DNA of 64,000 nt from Bilabrum cf. latius (taxonomy: Eukaryota; Bigyra: Bicosoecida; Bigyra; Bicosoecida). Under the pieces are notes generated by a model, which had not been told where the DNA came from, made no database searches, and saw nothing but the letters and a program-made list of their open reading frames with translations. This document shows positions 22,592 to 34,337 of this stretch, one piece after another (the stretch's first letter is position 1; every line of letters begins with the position of its first letter). The stretch is taken from the NCBI GenBank assembly GCA_965178125.1, contig OZ237755.1, forward strand, positions 930,001-994,000, written 5' to 3'. The translations under genes and the position numbers were made by a program.

Positions 22592-24924
22592 TCAAAGATG
22601 TATCCCAAGTTGCGTTGCTTTCATGGAGAGCTCATCCGCTTCTCGTAAAAGTTCCGATATCCCACCCTTCTTAGACTTCTTAGGTCCACTAGAATACTGG
22701 CGGTGTCTGCGTTGCGTAAGGAAAAGCCTAAATAAGAAAGAATGAGATTATCGAGCACCGTGCAAGAACAGGAATGTGAATAAACAAACCTTCTGACTTA
22801 CTCTTGCTGAGGCGTGAACACAGTGGCTACATCCAAATTTATCACGAGGCAGCCAGCACCGCTTGTGTGCAGCCCGAAAATGTTGCCTACAGCGGGTAAC
22901 AGTGATTCAGGTGCATCTCGTACAGACACTGTCTCCTGAAGAAACAAGGCATGCTCTCGCTCTTTGGCCTTTGGCACCAGCGACCAGAGATCAACTCGAA
23001 GAGTAGACTAGCCAGCACTAATGTCTGATTGAGCTCGGCCATAGGCGTACGGCTCCATAAACCCAGTCGTTGCACTTCTTTGCAACACAACCACGGCAGC
23101 AACAATTGATTGGCTCAAATCACTCGGGTTCGTATCGATCAAAATATCGACCGGATAGCTGAACCCTGCAGCCCCGCGGGTAGAAGCCGATGTTATCAGA
23201 GTGTCAACGCAACAAATATCTGATCGAGGCTAGTTTCCTATTGCTGGGCTCGCTGTTTGAGTTTGCGTGACACCACGCATGACAGTGCGATACAGAGCAT
23301 GCTACGGAGCTGGTGGAGCCGGAATCCGCCTAAGCGCCAAAACAAACTGAACCGCATACTCAGAGGAACAGTCTACACCAGAAAGGTCCGTTATCTCGGC
23401 ACACACTAGTACCCGAGACAAGCCTGCTGATACTCCCCGGAACCCTGCTGATGCAGCTCGATTCTGCATCTCATCGTGAATGGTGGCATGAGCTTTGTCA
23501 ATGGCATCTGAACCGATCCCAAGAGCCTTCAGAGCTATTCTGGGTCCATTGGAGCCAGCGACAAGGTCTAGCAGTTGTACAAGATGGTACCTGCTCATTA
23601 TTGGCGCCAACGCAACCGCTTCGGCTTGTGTTAGCTCGGAAGCAACCATGACTACTACCTCCAGGACTGGTGAGTCATCGCTGCCGCTCGAAACGTCAGG
23701 TAAGGGCGAGCGCCCAGAATAGTCTCTCTCATCGCCCTTGGGTGCTGGTAGCGATATTTTTCTGGAAACGAATCGCCTAAAAATGTCAGTCCAGTGGAGC
23801 GTCATGCCAGAAACAGCTTCCCCTTCGGCATCTGTATCTTCATTTGCGTCTGGTTGCAGTGCTCGTTGCTTTGCCCTTTTACGTCGAGCCGCCGCGATTC
23901 TGGCGTCCTCTTCAGCGTCAGTGTCAACGGAGCGGGCTGAGAAAGGCGGAAGCACTTCCAGGTGGCTATCGCCGGCCGTGGCGTGCAGGGCAAGCACAGG
24001 GATCCTCATTACAGCCGAGGCAAAGTCGTCGCCTCCACCCCTCACTACCTCTGCGTCATCAATGATAGAGACACTGATGACCATCCCCGGGCGGCTCATG
24101 TCGTGTGGCCCCGTCGTGTTTCGCGGCCGAGCTGCGTCCATGCGAGCAATCCGCGAAGCCGCGCTTTTCACCAACATATCACCGGCCAGGGCACCACCTT
24201 GGGCTGCACCCGCGGCAGCGGCAGGTCTGGCCGCCCGTCCGATAGCAGGATCATCTGCGGGTGGTTCTGAACCTGCAATGATGGCGTGCGCGCGGGGGTG
24301 TGTTGCGCTGTCTGCAGCGGTCGACGTGGAGACGTGCAGACTGCGCTCCGCCAACGCTGCAAACAAACGGCCCGCCTGCCCTGTCATGCTGGCCCCTGCG
24401 GTCGATCCGTGCCCAACATCATCATGGCCGAGAGCACCGCCCGCTTCAGGGGTCCTGCTGTCGAGGGAATGCTCGTCCTCGAGAGAAACTGGAGGCAGGC
24501 GATGTGGCAGCTCAGGCGGCACAACACCGAGGTCAACCGGGAGTGGCACCTCAACTGTGTCGTCTGCCGATAACGACCCCTAGTACTTCAAGTACCTTTC
24601 TAGGTACACACGCTAGGTTGAAGAAGGCATCGCATCCAGGTATTTGCTGTGAGCTACAGATGTGGATGCCCCGCCGGAAGCCGAGTGCATTGAATCCTCC
24701 GGGCGTGTGACTATCGATTGTTTTGCCAAAGACCATGCTTCAACGGGATCCAAAATTTTCTGCTGCCAAGAAACCAGCGTAGCAGTACCTAACTTGCTCA
24801 GGTCATCCCCATCAGAACTAAGGGCCTACTTGGAATGCAGGATTCTGGTGGCTACCACAAATCGCAAGCTTGATAGCGGCTCCAAGAACCGGTAGTGAAT
24901 TGGTGACGTTGCGTCCTATTGCAT
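22592..24924 (-). CDS. MKS1: MKS1-like B9-domain transition-zone protein
   Basis: Three exons (24924-24734, 24646-22802, 22727-22592) join in consistent phase 2 and give 723 residues ending in TGA at 22592-22594. Seven TAGs are in frame, including the third codon. The N-terminus HYRFLEPLSSLRFVVATRIL matches the MKS1 start (YRSRDPVRNLRLRV in human), followed by LVSWQQKIL (human GWQEKLF). The C-terminal part resembles a B9 domain: GFSYPVDILIDTNP, GRAQSD, STLRVDLWSLVP, and FGLHTSGAGCLVINLDV (human FGLRTETTGTVTFRL). MKS1 works with B9D1 and B9D2 at the ciliary transition zone. The middle is low complexity and poorly conserved. The first intron has a weak donor (GTCTTG) but restores the frame exactly. 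It is divergent from SAS-6, with 66 bp between start codons. Confidence 0.75.
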
Positions 24925-24990
24925 ACTCTGGCAATTGGGTTGAAGCTTGCAGCAACCGTTCAAAGTTCAAACAAACGGCTCGACCCGATC
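24925..24990. promoter_or_regulatory. very short bidirectional promoter between MKS1 and SAS-6
   Basis: Only 66 bp separate the MKS1 start codon (24924, minus) from the first in-frame ATG of SAS-6 (24991, plus); if SAS-6 starts at the next ATG (25066) the gap is 141 bp. Both genes serve the basal body or cilium, so a shared control region is likely. I do not recognise an RFX-type X-box by eye. Confidence 0.5.
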
Positions 24991-27324
24991 ATGGCGGCCC
25001 GGCGAGGTGTGACGAGCTGCTCCGCCGCTTCACAAAATTCAAATCCACGCTGCGAGTGCCCAACCATGGAAGATGCGTGGGACCGTGCATCCCCATTATT
25101 CGAAGAGGAACTAAGTGTTCATACAAATGGCAAGTGCTGGGAGGGGCCACAACGTCCTCTTGCGTTGCGGTTGCTGCGCAAAGCTAGTGTAAGATGTTGG
25201 CGCCTGGTCTGACAGTTGCTCAGAGTAGCTGCTTCACTCTAGACAAAATACGGCACCTTCTTTCCTCGCTCCGGAACGCAGGGTGGATTCGAGCACCATC
25301 GTGATTCGAAGCCTGCGGATGGGTCCGCAGCAGACCCAACCAGCTCCTACCACGGCCCACTTGCGGTTGAGCTGTGTGATGCTCTCTGCCCGGAGAGATT
25401 GCTGCGAGCAGAGATAACTGCAACTTCATTCCAAGAGATGAGCGCAAGCCAGCGTATACGAGTGCCATTCTCACAGTTTTCTGGGCACCTCGTACGCCTG
25501 CTCCGCTTGGTATCTGCCTGTGCAAGTGCTGAACCGCGGCGCGCGCAAAGCGTGGACGGCAAGGGAGCAAGCACCGCAAACGGATCGACTAGTTCTATAC
25601 CGACAAGCGATGCAGTTCGTGGGGCATTTTAGCTTAGCCTCTCGAGCCCAGATCCGGACGCCGGGGTCACGCGCGCCGCCGACGACTAGCCGCGCGCCTC
25701 CACTTCGGACCCGTGGTCCGCCGCGTGGGGCAGCAGCAGTAGTTGGACAAATGCAACCACTGCTCTAGATGGTGAGCTACAATCGACCAGACGTGCGGTT
25801 CAGCCCGCCCCCGCCACGCCGGCCCAGCTTCACCCGGGGGCACCATGTTCCGCCGCACCGCCGGCAGGCCCCTCGGCCCCTGCCCCCGCCGCCGTGCTGG
25901 AGCTGCAGGAGTCGCTGGACTTTGCGCTCGTGAGGCACTTGGCTATCCCCCTGGTGGCAGTGGGCCCCGGTGAGGCCTCTCTCGCCCTGGCCAGCCAGCT
26001 GCGGCTGTGCCAGCAGCGGCTCGCGGACTCCAAGGCCCAGCTGCAGGAGGAGAGGGAGCAGGGAGCACTCGCCAGGGACGGCGCTGGGCGCTCGGAGGCG
26101 GCACTGGAGGAGGCACGCCGCCAGCACGCTGCCGTGTTGGCGGACGAGAGGGCGAGGCACCGAGAGGAGCTGGCAGCCTCCCGCCGCGAGGCACAGGAGG
26201 CGGGCCAGCGGGCCGAGGCAGCGGCGCGGGGGGACCTGGGGCCGCAGGTGGCTCAGGCCCGGGCAGATGCGACGGAAGCCAGGGCGGCCCAGGCGGCTGC
26301 GCAGTCGAGGCTCGAGGAGGCCCTGGGCGAGACGCAGCGGCTGGCGGCCGAACTGGCCAGCTCCAGGGGAGAGGCGCAGTCGCTGCGGGAGCGAGCCGGG
26401 GCCGCCGAGGAGCAGGCGCACGCAGAGCGCGACCAGTCCTCCCGCCTCTTGCAGGAGCTGAACGACGCCAGGCAGCAGAGTGCCGGTCTCAGCGCGCAGG
26501 TCCGCGCCCTCGAGGGCCAGGCCAAGGACGCGCGCGAGCTGGCGGACAGCGCCGAGCGGGCGAGGATTGCGGAGGCGGCCGCCCGGGCGGCAACTGCCGA
26601 AACCGCAACTGCGCTGCGCGCTGCCGCCACTCAGCTGCAGGACAAGGTGCGCCGAGCCGCGGGCGAGGTGGAGCGCGGCAACGAGTACGTGCGGCGGCTG
26701 CAAGCAGAGCTGCGGCAGGAGAGGGCAGGGCGCAAGGCGGCGGCCGAGGAGCTCGCGGGCGTGCGCGGACAGCTGCAGCAGGAGAGCGTCAGGGCTCGGC
26801 GGGCCGAGGACGAGACGGCGACGGCCAGGCGAGCTGCCGAGGAGGCCGAGCGAGAGGCAGAGGGCGCCCAGGCCATGGCGCGCAGGGCGCAATCTCGGCT
26901 GCAAGAGGGCAAGGTGCTGCTACGCAGGCAGGAGTAGGCCATGGCGGCGCTGCACGCCCGTGTGACGGGGCTACGCGCGGCCTAGCTGGGAGCCGCCCCT
27001 CCGCGCCCCTTCGAGTCGCGCCTCGGGTGGATGCCCGCTGTAAAGCCTGCAGGCGACCCAGTGGGTGGGGACGGTGAAGGCGAGTGGAAGCATGTCGGTG
27101 ACATGCATGGGGTGGGAGCCATACCCGGTGCCAAGCTAGATAGAGGTGCAACCGTGAGTGGTGAGGAAGAGGCCAAAGCGGCTACTAGAGGCTGCGCCAC
27201 GGCTGTGCTTGGTCACTAGAAGGAGTCCCCACAGGTGAAGTCGACCGGGCCAGACTCGCCTGTCGTGATGACTGTGCACAGCAGACAGCCGGGCCAACAC
27301 AGGCTGCTATAGCCGATGCGGTGA
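24991..27324 (+). CDS. SAS6: SAS-6 centriole cartwheel protein
   Basis: Two exons (24991-25188 and 25243-27324; a 54-nt intron, phase 0) encode about 759 residues ending in TGA. Six in-frame TAGs occur. The globular head is recognisable: SPLFEEELSVHTNGKCWEGP (compare the first strands of human SAS-6), CPERLLRAEITATSFQEM, VPFSQFSGHLVRLL and ELQESLDFALVRHLAIPL (human VVETNPFKHLTHLSLKL). A long Ala/Glu/Arg coiled coil from about residue 230 to 570 follows, with NEYVRRLQAELRQE near its end (human NEIIKKLQGDLK). A variable tail ends the protein. SAS-6 dimers assemble into the nine-fold cartwheel hub that sets centriole symmetry. The start could be ATG 24991 or 25066; the second gives a head closer to the family length. 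It is convergent with MZT1. Confidence 0.85.
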
Positions 27325-27393
27325 CTGCATGGGACACTTGTTTGTTGTGAAGTTGTATGTCGAAGCTGCTCCTGTCTAGTTCAAACCGGGCCG

Positions 27394-27725
27394 TCATCGA
27401 CCATGGCTAAATCGTCGATCAGCCGCGCCCGCAGACACATTTCGAGCCGGAACGCTCGACTCTAATCGCCTCAACTCTCGGATAGCGGCCGCAAGGGCAT
27501 TGGGGTTCACCCCGAGCTCACACAAGTCCCGGATTGCAGAAATTGCAGCGGGAGACAGGCCAGTATCGAGAACTCTGGACAGCTCCAAAAGACCTGTGAG
27601 GTTAAGGCAGACACATATTGTTCAAGTGACAATAATTGCTGATTTGAAAACGCTTTCTTTGGCAAAACCGCTTACTCAAGATTTCGAAAGGACTCACTTG
27701 CGGTCTCGTCATCAAGGGCTGCCAT
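27394..27725 (-). CDS. MZT1: MOZART1 (mitotic-spindle organising protein 1)
   Basis: Two exons (27725-27698 and 27593-27394; intron 27697-27594, phase 1) encode 75 residues ending in TGA. The sequence LLELSRVLDTGLSPAAISAI followed by CELGVNPNALAAAIRELRR matches human MZT1 (LLEISRILNTG, CEQGINPEALSSVIKELRK) along its full conserved core. MZT1 binds the N-terminal helices of gamma-tubulin complex proteins and recruits the gamma-tubulin ring complex to microtubule-organising centres. The length is typical (about 70-85). The first exon holds only nine codons and would be missed by simple gene finding. It lies next to SAS-6 and one gene away from MKS1. Confidence 0.93.
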
Positions 27726-27904
27726 GATGCTATATTCCTAAATGCGCAAACACCTGATGAGTAAGATACTTGCTTTTCACGAGACAGATTAGCGATGAAC
27801 CTAATAGGAAGGTTTGATGTGCCGACCGCAAAGTGCAAACAGGCTCGTCACTGTCAACTGTTGAAGTCAGGCTGCTAGTGGGTTCCGGCCAAGATGAAGA
27901 AGGC

Positions 27905-29900
27905 TTAAGCTAGCTCGTCTTCCAAGTCCGCATCATCACCACCATGCGGCTAGCTGCTGCCGTGCACATCTTCGTCATCGCCACCAGCACCGGCAGATGC
28001 CCCCACGTCCGCATCGCCACCAGCACCGGCAGATGCCCCAACGTCCGCATCGCCACCAGCACCAGCAGATGCCCCCACGTCCGCATCGCCACTAGCACCA
28101 GCAGATGCCCCCACGTCCGCATCGCCACCAGCACCGGCAGCTGTACTCACGCCAAGACCGCCAGCGATGGCACTTGCATCCGCAGCGTTGCCAGAATCAC
28201 TGGCTCCTTTCGTGCCCGCCTCTCCCTCTCCCTCATCTTCCACCTGTGCCAACGCAGCATCTAGATCGAACTCGAACCCAGACCCAGCCTGCCCAGAGTC
28301 AGAACCCTCCGCTGGCGTGCCCTAGCCCCCCCCCTGTCCCCCGTCGCCCTCCAGTGCGCCCTCAAGCTCCTCGGTGCCACCGGCATGCGCTTCTTCCCCC
28401 CGGATGGCTCCATCGAGGGCAAACAGCGCATCCCGCTCCACGCGCGCCCTGTTCTCTCGCGCCTTTGACGCCGCCGGGTCCTCTGCCGCCCCGAGCCCAT
28501 CCCGCGCGACGGCGGCCTCCTGTGCCGCCCCTCCCAGCTCCCGGCCGAGGCCGCCCACCGCCACTCGGCGGAGCTTGGTGCCGTCCGGTAGCACGATCAC
28601 ACCTGAATCACCCTTTGCTGCCGCACCGCCGAGCGAGGGTGCTGCGGTTGCAGCCTGAGTGGCGCCAACTGCGTCAGCACTCCGCAGCCCGCGATCCCCA
28701 GCAGACTTCACCTTGCCACCACTCGCCCCTCCTGCTGCTGGCTGCTCTCCTAGCGCCTCTGCGAAATCGTCGTCCGCCCCTGCTTCCCCTGGCACCGGCA
28801 GGGTGCGCAGCAGAGCCGCCACGGCCCTGTCCGCATACGTGATGCTGGCGTTCTTGGCGATGGTGCGCTGCCACAGTTCGCCGTTGCCCCGTTTGAAGGC
28901 GTCCACTAGGTTCTCAATAGCTGCCGCTTCGTTGGAAGAGGGGAATCCTTCCACGTCCAAGGCGTACTGAAACTCCTTGTCGGCCGCAACGGGGTCCCCT
29001 GCCGCCAGCAGTAGCACAGCTCTGCACAAGACGGCCTTGCGGACGTTGTGCGGCTGCTTGAGCGCAGCAAACGTGCGGAGCAAGTACTGGTAGACCCGCA
29101 TAGCACTAGCATGAAGGCCTGCTCGAACCAGAAAACTTGCTGCCTCTTTCAGGGGTTTGGTGGCATAAGCCTCCTTTCCAGGGGCCGATTGGAAGGCCTG
29201 GATCGCCTCCTGAAAGTAGCGGTCGGCGGCCTAAGCCTGCTCGTCAAGCTGTACCTATGCTTTTGAAAGGCCACCCCCAGGAGCTCCCGATAGCGCTACT
29301 GCGCTGCCTCCGCGCCTGCGCCTGTCCTCAAGCCTGTCCGCAACGGCCTAGCCAATCGCCTTGCCAGCCGAGCACTTGCACTCGCCAGCCCGCTCCGGCT
29401 TGCCCGCAGCGATCCAAGCCCCACCAGCAAGATCGTAGCATTCTGCAGACGAAGTGATTGAGTCCCCCTCCTTGATTCTGCCGTAGTTTTTTGCGGCATT
29501 CACATACGCAAGCGCAGTCGAGCTGGGCTCCTGCGCAAGCTAAGGGTGGCTGAACGAAACACGATCGGGAATTCAACGTGCATTCAACATAATGGCCCGC
29601 GAGTGATATTTTAGCTCACTCGCATGGCATCGTAGCATTCCGCCATTCTCCGGAAGGCTCCCGCCGCTTTGCCTGCTTTTCCTGCAGACATGAACGCTTT
29701 TGCGGCAGAATCGAAAGCCACCTGCGATATTAAAAGGACCGCCCAATGATTCACCAGTTGAAGCATATGCAAATCACACAAGTAAATCTAGGCAGTACTC
29801 TCACGGATGCTGCCCGATAGTCAGGAGACCATCGAAACATCCCAGTAGTGAGTGCAGCCTCCCCCTTTCCCATCTCGCTATCACCTTGTGCTTCCGTCAT
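27905..29900 (-). CDS. NAPG: gamma-SNAP
   Basis: The identifiable exons are about 29861-29805, 29721-29620 and 29539-27905, with introns 29804-29722 and 29619-29540 (GT-AG), ending in TAA at 27905-27907. Matches to gamma-SNAP run along the length: EAALTTGMFRWSPDYRAAS (human YLKTGFLKWKPDYDSAAS), AAKAFMSAGKAGKAAGAF, AAKNYGRIKEGDS, VEGFPSSNEAAAIENLVDAF (human IPGFNGSEDCAALEQLLEGY). Five TAGs are in frame. SNAPs link NSF to SNARE complexes for disassembly. The tail is unusual: a long acidic and Gly-rich extension with a 12-residue tandem repeat follows the TPR-like core. The first exon was not resolved: the open frame of the first recognised exon has no ATG, so the right-hand border given here is approximate. 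Confidence 0.8.
27975..28140 (-). repeat. 36-bp tandem repeat in gamma-SNAP tail
   Basis: Four to five tandem copies of a 36-bp unit encode a 12-residue repeat of the form GGDADVGASAGA on the minus strand. Copies differ by only one or two bases, which points to recent duplication. The repeat makes the C-terminal tail acidic and probably disordered. Confidence 0.92.
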
Positions 29901-30091
29901 TGATATCAAAAACTTCGGAATTTACCAGATGGCCTTGGTATTAGATCTTGATTGCGAGCGATAGGATGCTGAAATCCAGTTCATTCCCAGGACATCTCCA
30001 GATTCTGCCAGAGGAGTGCAGTGCACCAAGCAGCAGCCGCAAGCCAAGTAACAGTCTGCACCCTACCGGTGCCAAAAGAAAAAAGAAGAGG

Positions 30092-31273
30092 TCATGTGCC
30101 CTTACTGAGGGCGTCATCCGACCCGGCACCGCCAGTCGCAGCGCCTGCGCCAGCCGAAGAAGCTTCTCCTTTCTCTGCAGCGGGCTCGGCGGCAGTCGTC
30201 TCGTCTGCCCCTCCAGCAGCCGCCTTGAGAGCAGGCATCGCGGACGCAGCAGCAGCAGCCGCCGCCGCCTCCTTACGCCTCTGCTCATCCCTTCCCTTGA
30301 TGGCCCGGATGGGCGCCATCCACTCGTGCTGCATGGCTTCCCTGGCAGTCATGCGGTCCTGGTGGTCGTACCGCAGCAGCCGGTCGATGAAGCTGATGGC
30401 TTCCTTGGTGACCAGGTGCTGGTTCTCGCTCGAGACGAACCGCTCCCACGGCTTCCGGGGAAACTTGTCGAGCAGTCCGTCAAAGTGCGGGTCCAGCTCC
30501 AGGTCGTACTTCTCCAGGTAGCTGAATAGCTCGTCCGTGCCCAGCACCTTGGCGATCTTGACCAGCTGGTCGTAGTTGTCGTGTCCGTGGAAGAAGGGCT
30601 CCTTGCGGAACACCATGCCAGCCACCATGCACCCCAGACTCCACATGTCGAGCGAATAGTCATAGTCCTGCAAGTCTACCAGCAGCTCCGGGCCCTTGAA
30701 GTACCGGCTGGCGACCCTCACGTTGTACTCGCGGCCCGGGTGGTAGAACTCGGCGAGGCCCCAGTCGATCAGGCGGAGCTTGCGCTGCGCATGGTCAATC
30801 ACTACATTGTGCGGCTTGATGTCCCTATGCATGATCCCGTTCGAGTGGCAGTAGTCCAGCGCGATGAGAAGCTCATAGATGTAGTACCTGATGTCAAGGT
30901 CGCTCAAGGTGGGGTACAGCAGCTTAAAGTCGGTGTTGTCCACGTGCTCAAACACGAGGCACGGGGTCTTGCTGGTGGGGTCACGCACGACGTCCAAGAG
31001 CTTGATGACATTGGGGCCTCCAGATAGATTCTGCAGGATCTTGATCTCCCTCTTGATCTTCTTTTTCTTCACTGGCTTGAGGATCTTGATCACGCATCGC
31101 TGCTTAGAGGCAACATTGATGCCCTCGAACACTTCCGAGTACTTCCCACGACCAATCTTACGGATAACCTCGTAGTTGTCTTGCTCGCCCCAAGTCACAG
31201 TCAGGCTTTCGTAGTCCCAATACCCCCGCGGGCGCTTCAAGTTGATGTCGGCGTACACACGTGCTCGCGACAT
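30092..31273 (-). CDS. CSNK2A: casein kinase 2 catalytic subunit alpha
   Basis: A single-exon gene of 393 residues starts at ATG 31273 ([15 protein letters not shown]) and ends with TGA at 30092-30094; no in-frame TAG occurs. All kinase landmarks are present: [12 protein letters not shown] glycine loop, [19 protein letters not shown] with the CK2 basic cluster, [12 protein letters not shown] catalytic loop, [13 protein letters not shown] with the CK2-specific DWG in place of DFG, and [14 protein letters not shown]2 is a constitutively active acidophilic Ser/Thr kinase that works with a beta regulatory dimer. The last 70 residues are an Ala/Gly/Glu-rich tail not found in most homologues. Identification is very secure. 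Confidence 0.98.
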   Translation of the reverse strand: MSRARVYADINLKRPRGYWDYESLTVTWGEQDNYEVIRKIGRGKYSEVFEGINVASKQRCVIKILKPVKKKKIKREIKILQNLSGGPNVIKLLDVVRDPTSKTPCLVFEHVDNTDFKLLYPTLSDLDIRYYIYELLIALDYCHSNGIMHRDIKPHNVVIDHAQRKLRLIDWGLAEFYHPGREYNVRVASRYFKGPELLVDLQDYDYSLDMWSLGCMVAGMVFRKEPFFHGHDNYDQLVKIAKVLGTDELFSYLEKYDLELDPHFDGLLDKFPRKPWERFVSSENQHLVTKEAISFIDRLLRYDHQDRMTAREAMQHEWMAPIRAIKGRDEQRRKEAAAAAAAASAMPALKAAAGGADETTAAEPAAEKGEASSAGAGAATGGAGSDDALSKGT

Positions 31274-34200
31274 TCTGCTACTCCACACGTAAAAGTGAGG
31301 GGCTTCAGACGGGTCAGCAAAGGGTGCTCGACCCGAATCAAAAACTTGGTCGTAACCGGGAGGCTACGCAAACTCTCGAGATACCTGGACCGGCCGCTTC
31401 GGCGACTTCAATCGACCAGATGAATTCCTTCCTGTTCGATGAGGCTGTGAGGCTGAAGATCTTGCGCCACAAGATGCAGATACGCTGTAGAACGCTCGGC
31501 TAAACGCAGAGTGTTGCGGATTAAAGGCTAAGGGCTGTCGAGCACGAGCTACAAGCCTGCTTGCAAGCGTCTTCGCCCGGAGGGATCCTTGCCTGGACCA
31601 CGTGATTCGCCCCGCTGTTGCAGCGGTGAGACTGCCTGCAATATATTTAAAATGGGGCAAACAACAATTGAGAGGCGAATTTCGATGGAAGGTGCTTACT
31701 ATGCAGACACATAGAATGGAATGCTGTTCGTTCGGCGGGCAACTGCGTGTTGAAATAATTGGGTGCGACAATCAGATACGCCAACATACGGTTGCATAAA
31801 AACATAGACGAAATATAGCTTACAACGACTTCGAGGCAAACGCGACGGAAATAAGCCACAGCAACGCTGTGAGGTGTTTGGGCCGGCAACAATGCTTCGT
31901 GTAAACACACGTTACTAATAATACCCACTCTGGATTTCTGAGGCGGCAACCACCTCGATCGGCAGGCCTGTACACCTTATGTGGTCAAAACAGAGTTCGA
32001 ACATATAAGTAGGAAACTTATAAAGGCATCCTATGTACTGTTTTTGGCCTCTGCGGACACTTATATCTTTGGACACTGTTCCCTGGCTCCACAGTGACTA
32101 AAACCTTGTTCTATGTACACTATAGTGTTTGCCCACCTGTATTCTAGCATTCAATTGCAAAAATATATGCACTGTGGCCGCCTTAGAGGCTGACCTGGTG
32201 ACTCCTGGCCGACGTTCTCCACCACGCCACCTATCTTACCGACAGCCCCTGAATGCCAGTCGATCTCGCATGTAGCGTGCCATCTCACGCACTCTGGAAT
32301 TGCGCCCAGGAATAGACGTGTAGTGCCTCCATCGTACTCGACGCCGACCTCCTTAGACCCAACAGGTACGTCTCTGAACGATCGGACCGTCTTGTAGACC
32401 AATACCCCTCCTTTACCGTTGCGAGCGCATCGACGTGGATCGTGTCTTCCCACGTTCCGTTCCGGGCATGGAGCTCAAGGAACTGAGCCAGACTCGTTGG
32501 TCTCACCATCGTTCCATCCTGTGGACGCACCCGACCCGGCTCTGGCGCTAGAGTAACCACCTCTGCATCACGCCTTTGTGTACAGCAGTTCAGAGTCCTC
32601 CATCTCGCTCTCTTGTCGCCAATGGCTGTGGCACCGCGTCCGACTTATCTGTGACTGCCGATCCTTCCGATGACGGCATCTGGATGGGGAGATTGTATCC
32701 TCTCCTACCCCCCATCCTAATCCGGAACCCCTCCGGTCCCCACCGTCCCTTCTTACATTCATGCCCTGTCTGTGCCCCATGCTTCATCCACCCCGTCCAC
32801 CTTTCCTCCATTCCATCCACCCCCCGTTCGTTCACCTCAATCATGCCACACGACTTGTCGACTCGCCTAAGCGCTGTGACCAGCCCACGACCTCAGCCTC
32901 CCTCACCCAGTCGTTCCCCACTCAGGTTGTCATCTAATGATGGTGGCTCGGCCTCACCCACGCACAGGTCGGCATTCTCATCGTCGACACAGCTCTTCCT
33001 GAACCCCGCTGCGGCGTCTTCGTATTCGTCCCCGGAATCTGTAGACAGCTGCCATCACCAAGTCCGAGGTCACAAAAAGGTGTAGATTTCGGCGGGGAGC
33101 GCTTGTTCCCAAGCTTGAAAGTGGCCGGAGAAAGACAAGCTCTACCTAGAGGCACACTACTGCTTCCTAAGGCTCGTACCGAGTTACCTTGATCAGCAGA
33201 TCCAGTTATCTTTGACACAGTGTCGAGAGACATACTTCGTTACGGGCGACCGCCGCCGAGAACAAGCTCATTCTAATCGGAGTCGCTGCTCTCATCATCC
33301 CTGTCGCACCCCTTTGCATCATCACCATTTGGGTGTGTAACCGCGGCCTTCATCGTGCTGCTGTACATCGCCTTGAAGGTCTAGGCGATGTATGCCTTCG
33401 CGTAAGTGAGCTCTCGCCATGGTCGGCTACGGCGAGGATTGCTAGCTTTAGTCGCTCATTAGCCCTCTGCACGCACTCATGTGTAATCATGTGCAATGGC
33501 ATACTGCTCCTTTCATTTCGAGAGCGTTTCCAATCCGTGCAACCGTCCCTTCCACCTGAGCTGTAGCCACGGGCACGGAAGCCATCAGCTGTCCCAGCCG
33601 TAGCCAAGCCCGAACGTGTCGAGAGTGACACGACTGAGCACACAAACGCCGATATAATGATATTGGAGTCTCTTCTGTGGCGTAACCATCTCCCACATCG
33701 GTGTAAATGAACGGCCGCCGAATTCCAACTGGCGCTGGAGGATACAAGATTTTGCTGCACCAATACAAGTCAAGACAAATCGGGGGACAGAAATGATTCA
33801 ATTATTCTTAATTGAAGCACTTGGGGGCCTTCGATGCCGCACACGATGCCTGTGACAGAGCGTTTGGGCCCAGGCACGTGACGGGAGCGCGGCTCGGGAG
33901 CACGCCTACGTGGAGTTCACTCTCGAGACTTCCACGCCATATTGCGGGGCAAGCACCGCACAAGACAATATTTCATCTATTAAATATTGAATTTCTACTA
34001 TTATTTACTCACGAAACCTCCTGTTTACCCTGAAAATCAAGTTTGAAAATGCCACTTATACGCTGATTTCGGCCCTTGGAGCTACTTATATCATACTTTA
34101 TAAGTTGTACAGGCCTGTCGATCGGTCACCGATGAAGCGTATATTCTATCCCGATCGGTTCTGCGTAGCCATTTAAACCAGTAGCTGCGTGACGGATCTG

Positions 34201-34337
34201 CTGGTTGCGGTACGAGTGGTTAAAAAAAGCCACTGGCAGCAATAGAATCCACAGGGCTCGCACTGGCCTCAAACGCAAACGAAGTGAGCGACAAGACAGT
34301 TCGAGTAAATGTCCATGTGGTGCAATGCAGTAGCTCA
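31274..34337. other. 3-kb low-coding stretch with a few candidate small genes
   Basis: No gene here can be assigned with confidence, and base composition is clearly more AT-rich than in the flanking genes, especially 31,900-32,160 and 33,950-34,130. Candidates worth noting: a minus-strand frame at about 32650-32285 (contains RVRPQDGTMVRPTSLAQF) overlapping another frame down to 32151; and plus-strand sequence from ATG 32843 that may splice into a hydrophobic segment at 33261-33332 (NKLILIGVAALIIPVAPLCI) followed, in another frame, by a second hydrophobic stretch at 33343-33395 (AAFIVLLYIALKV). Two such segments recall small assembly factors such as Vma21, but the frames do not join cleanly, so I make no call. 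Confidence 0.3.

Noticed and set aside
33261-33395. VMA21-like two-helix membrane protein
   Set aside because: The two hydrophobic stretches are in different frames with no acceptable intron between them, and no conserved motif was matched.
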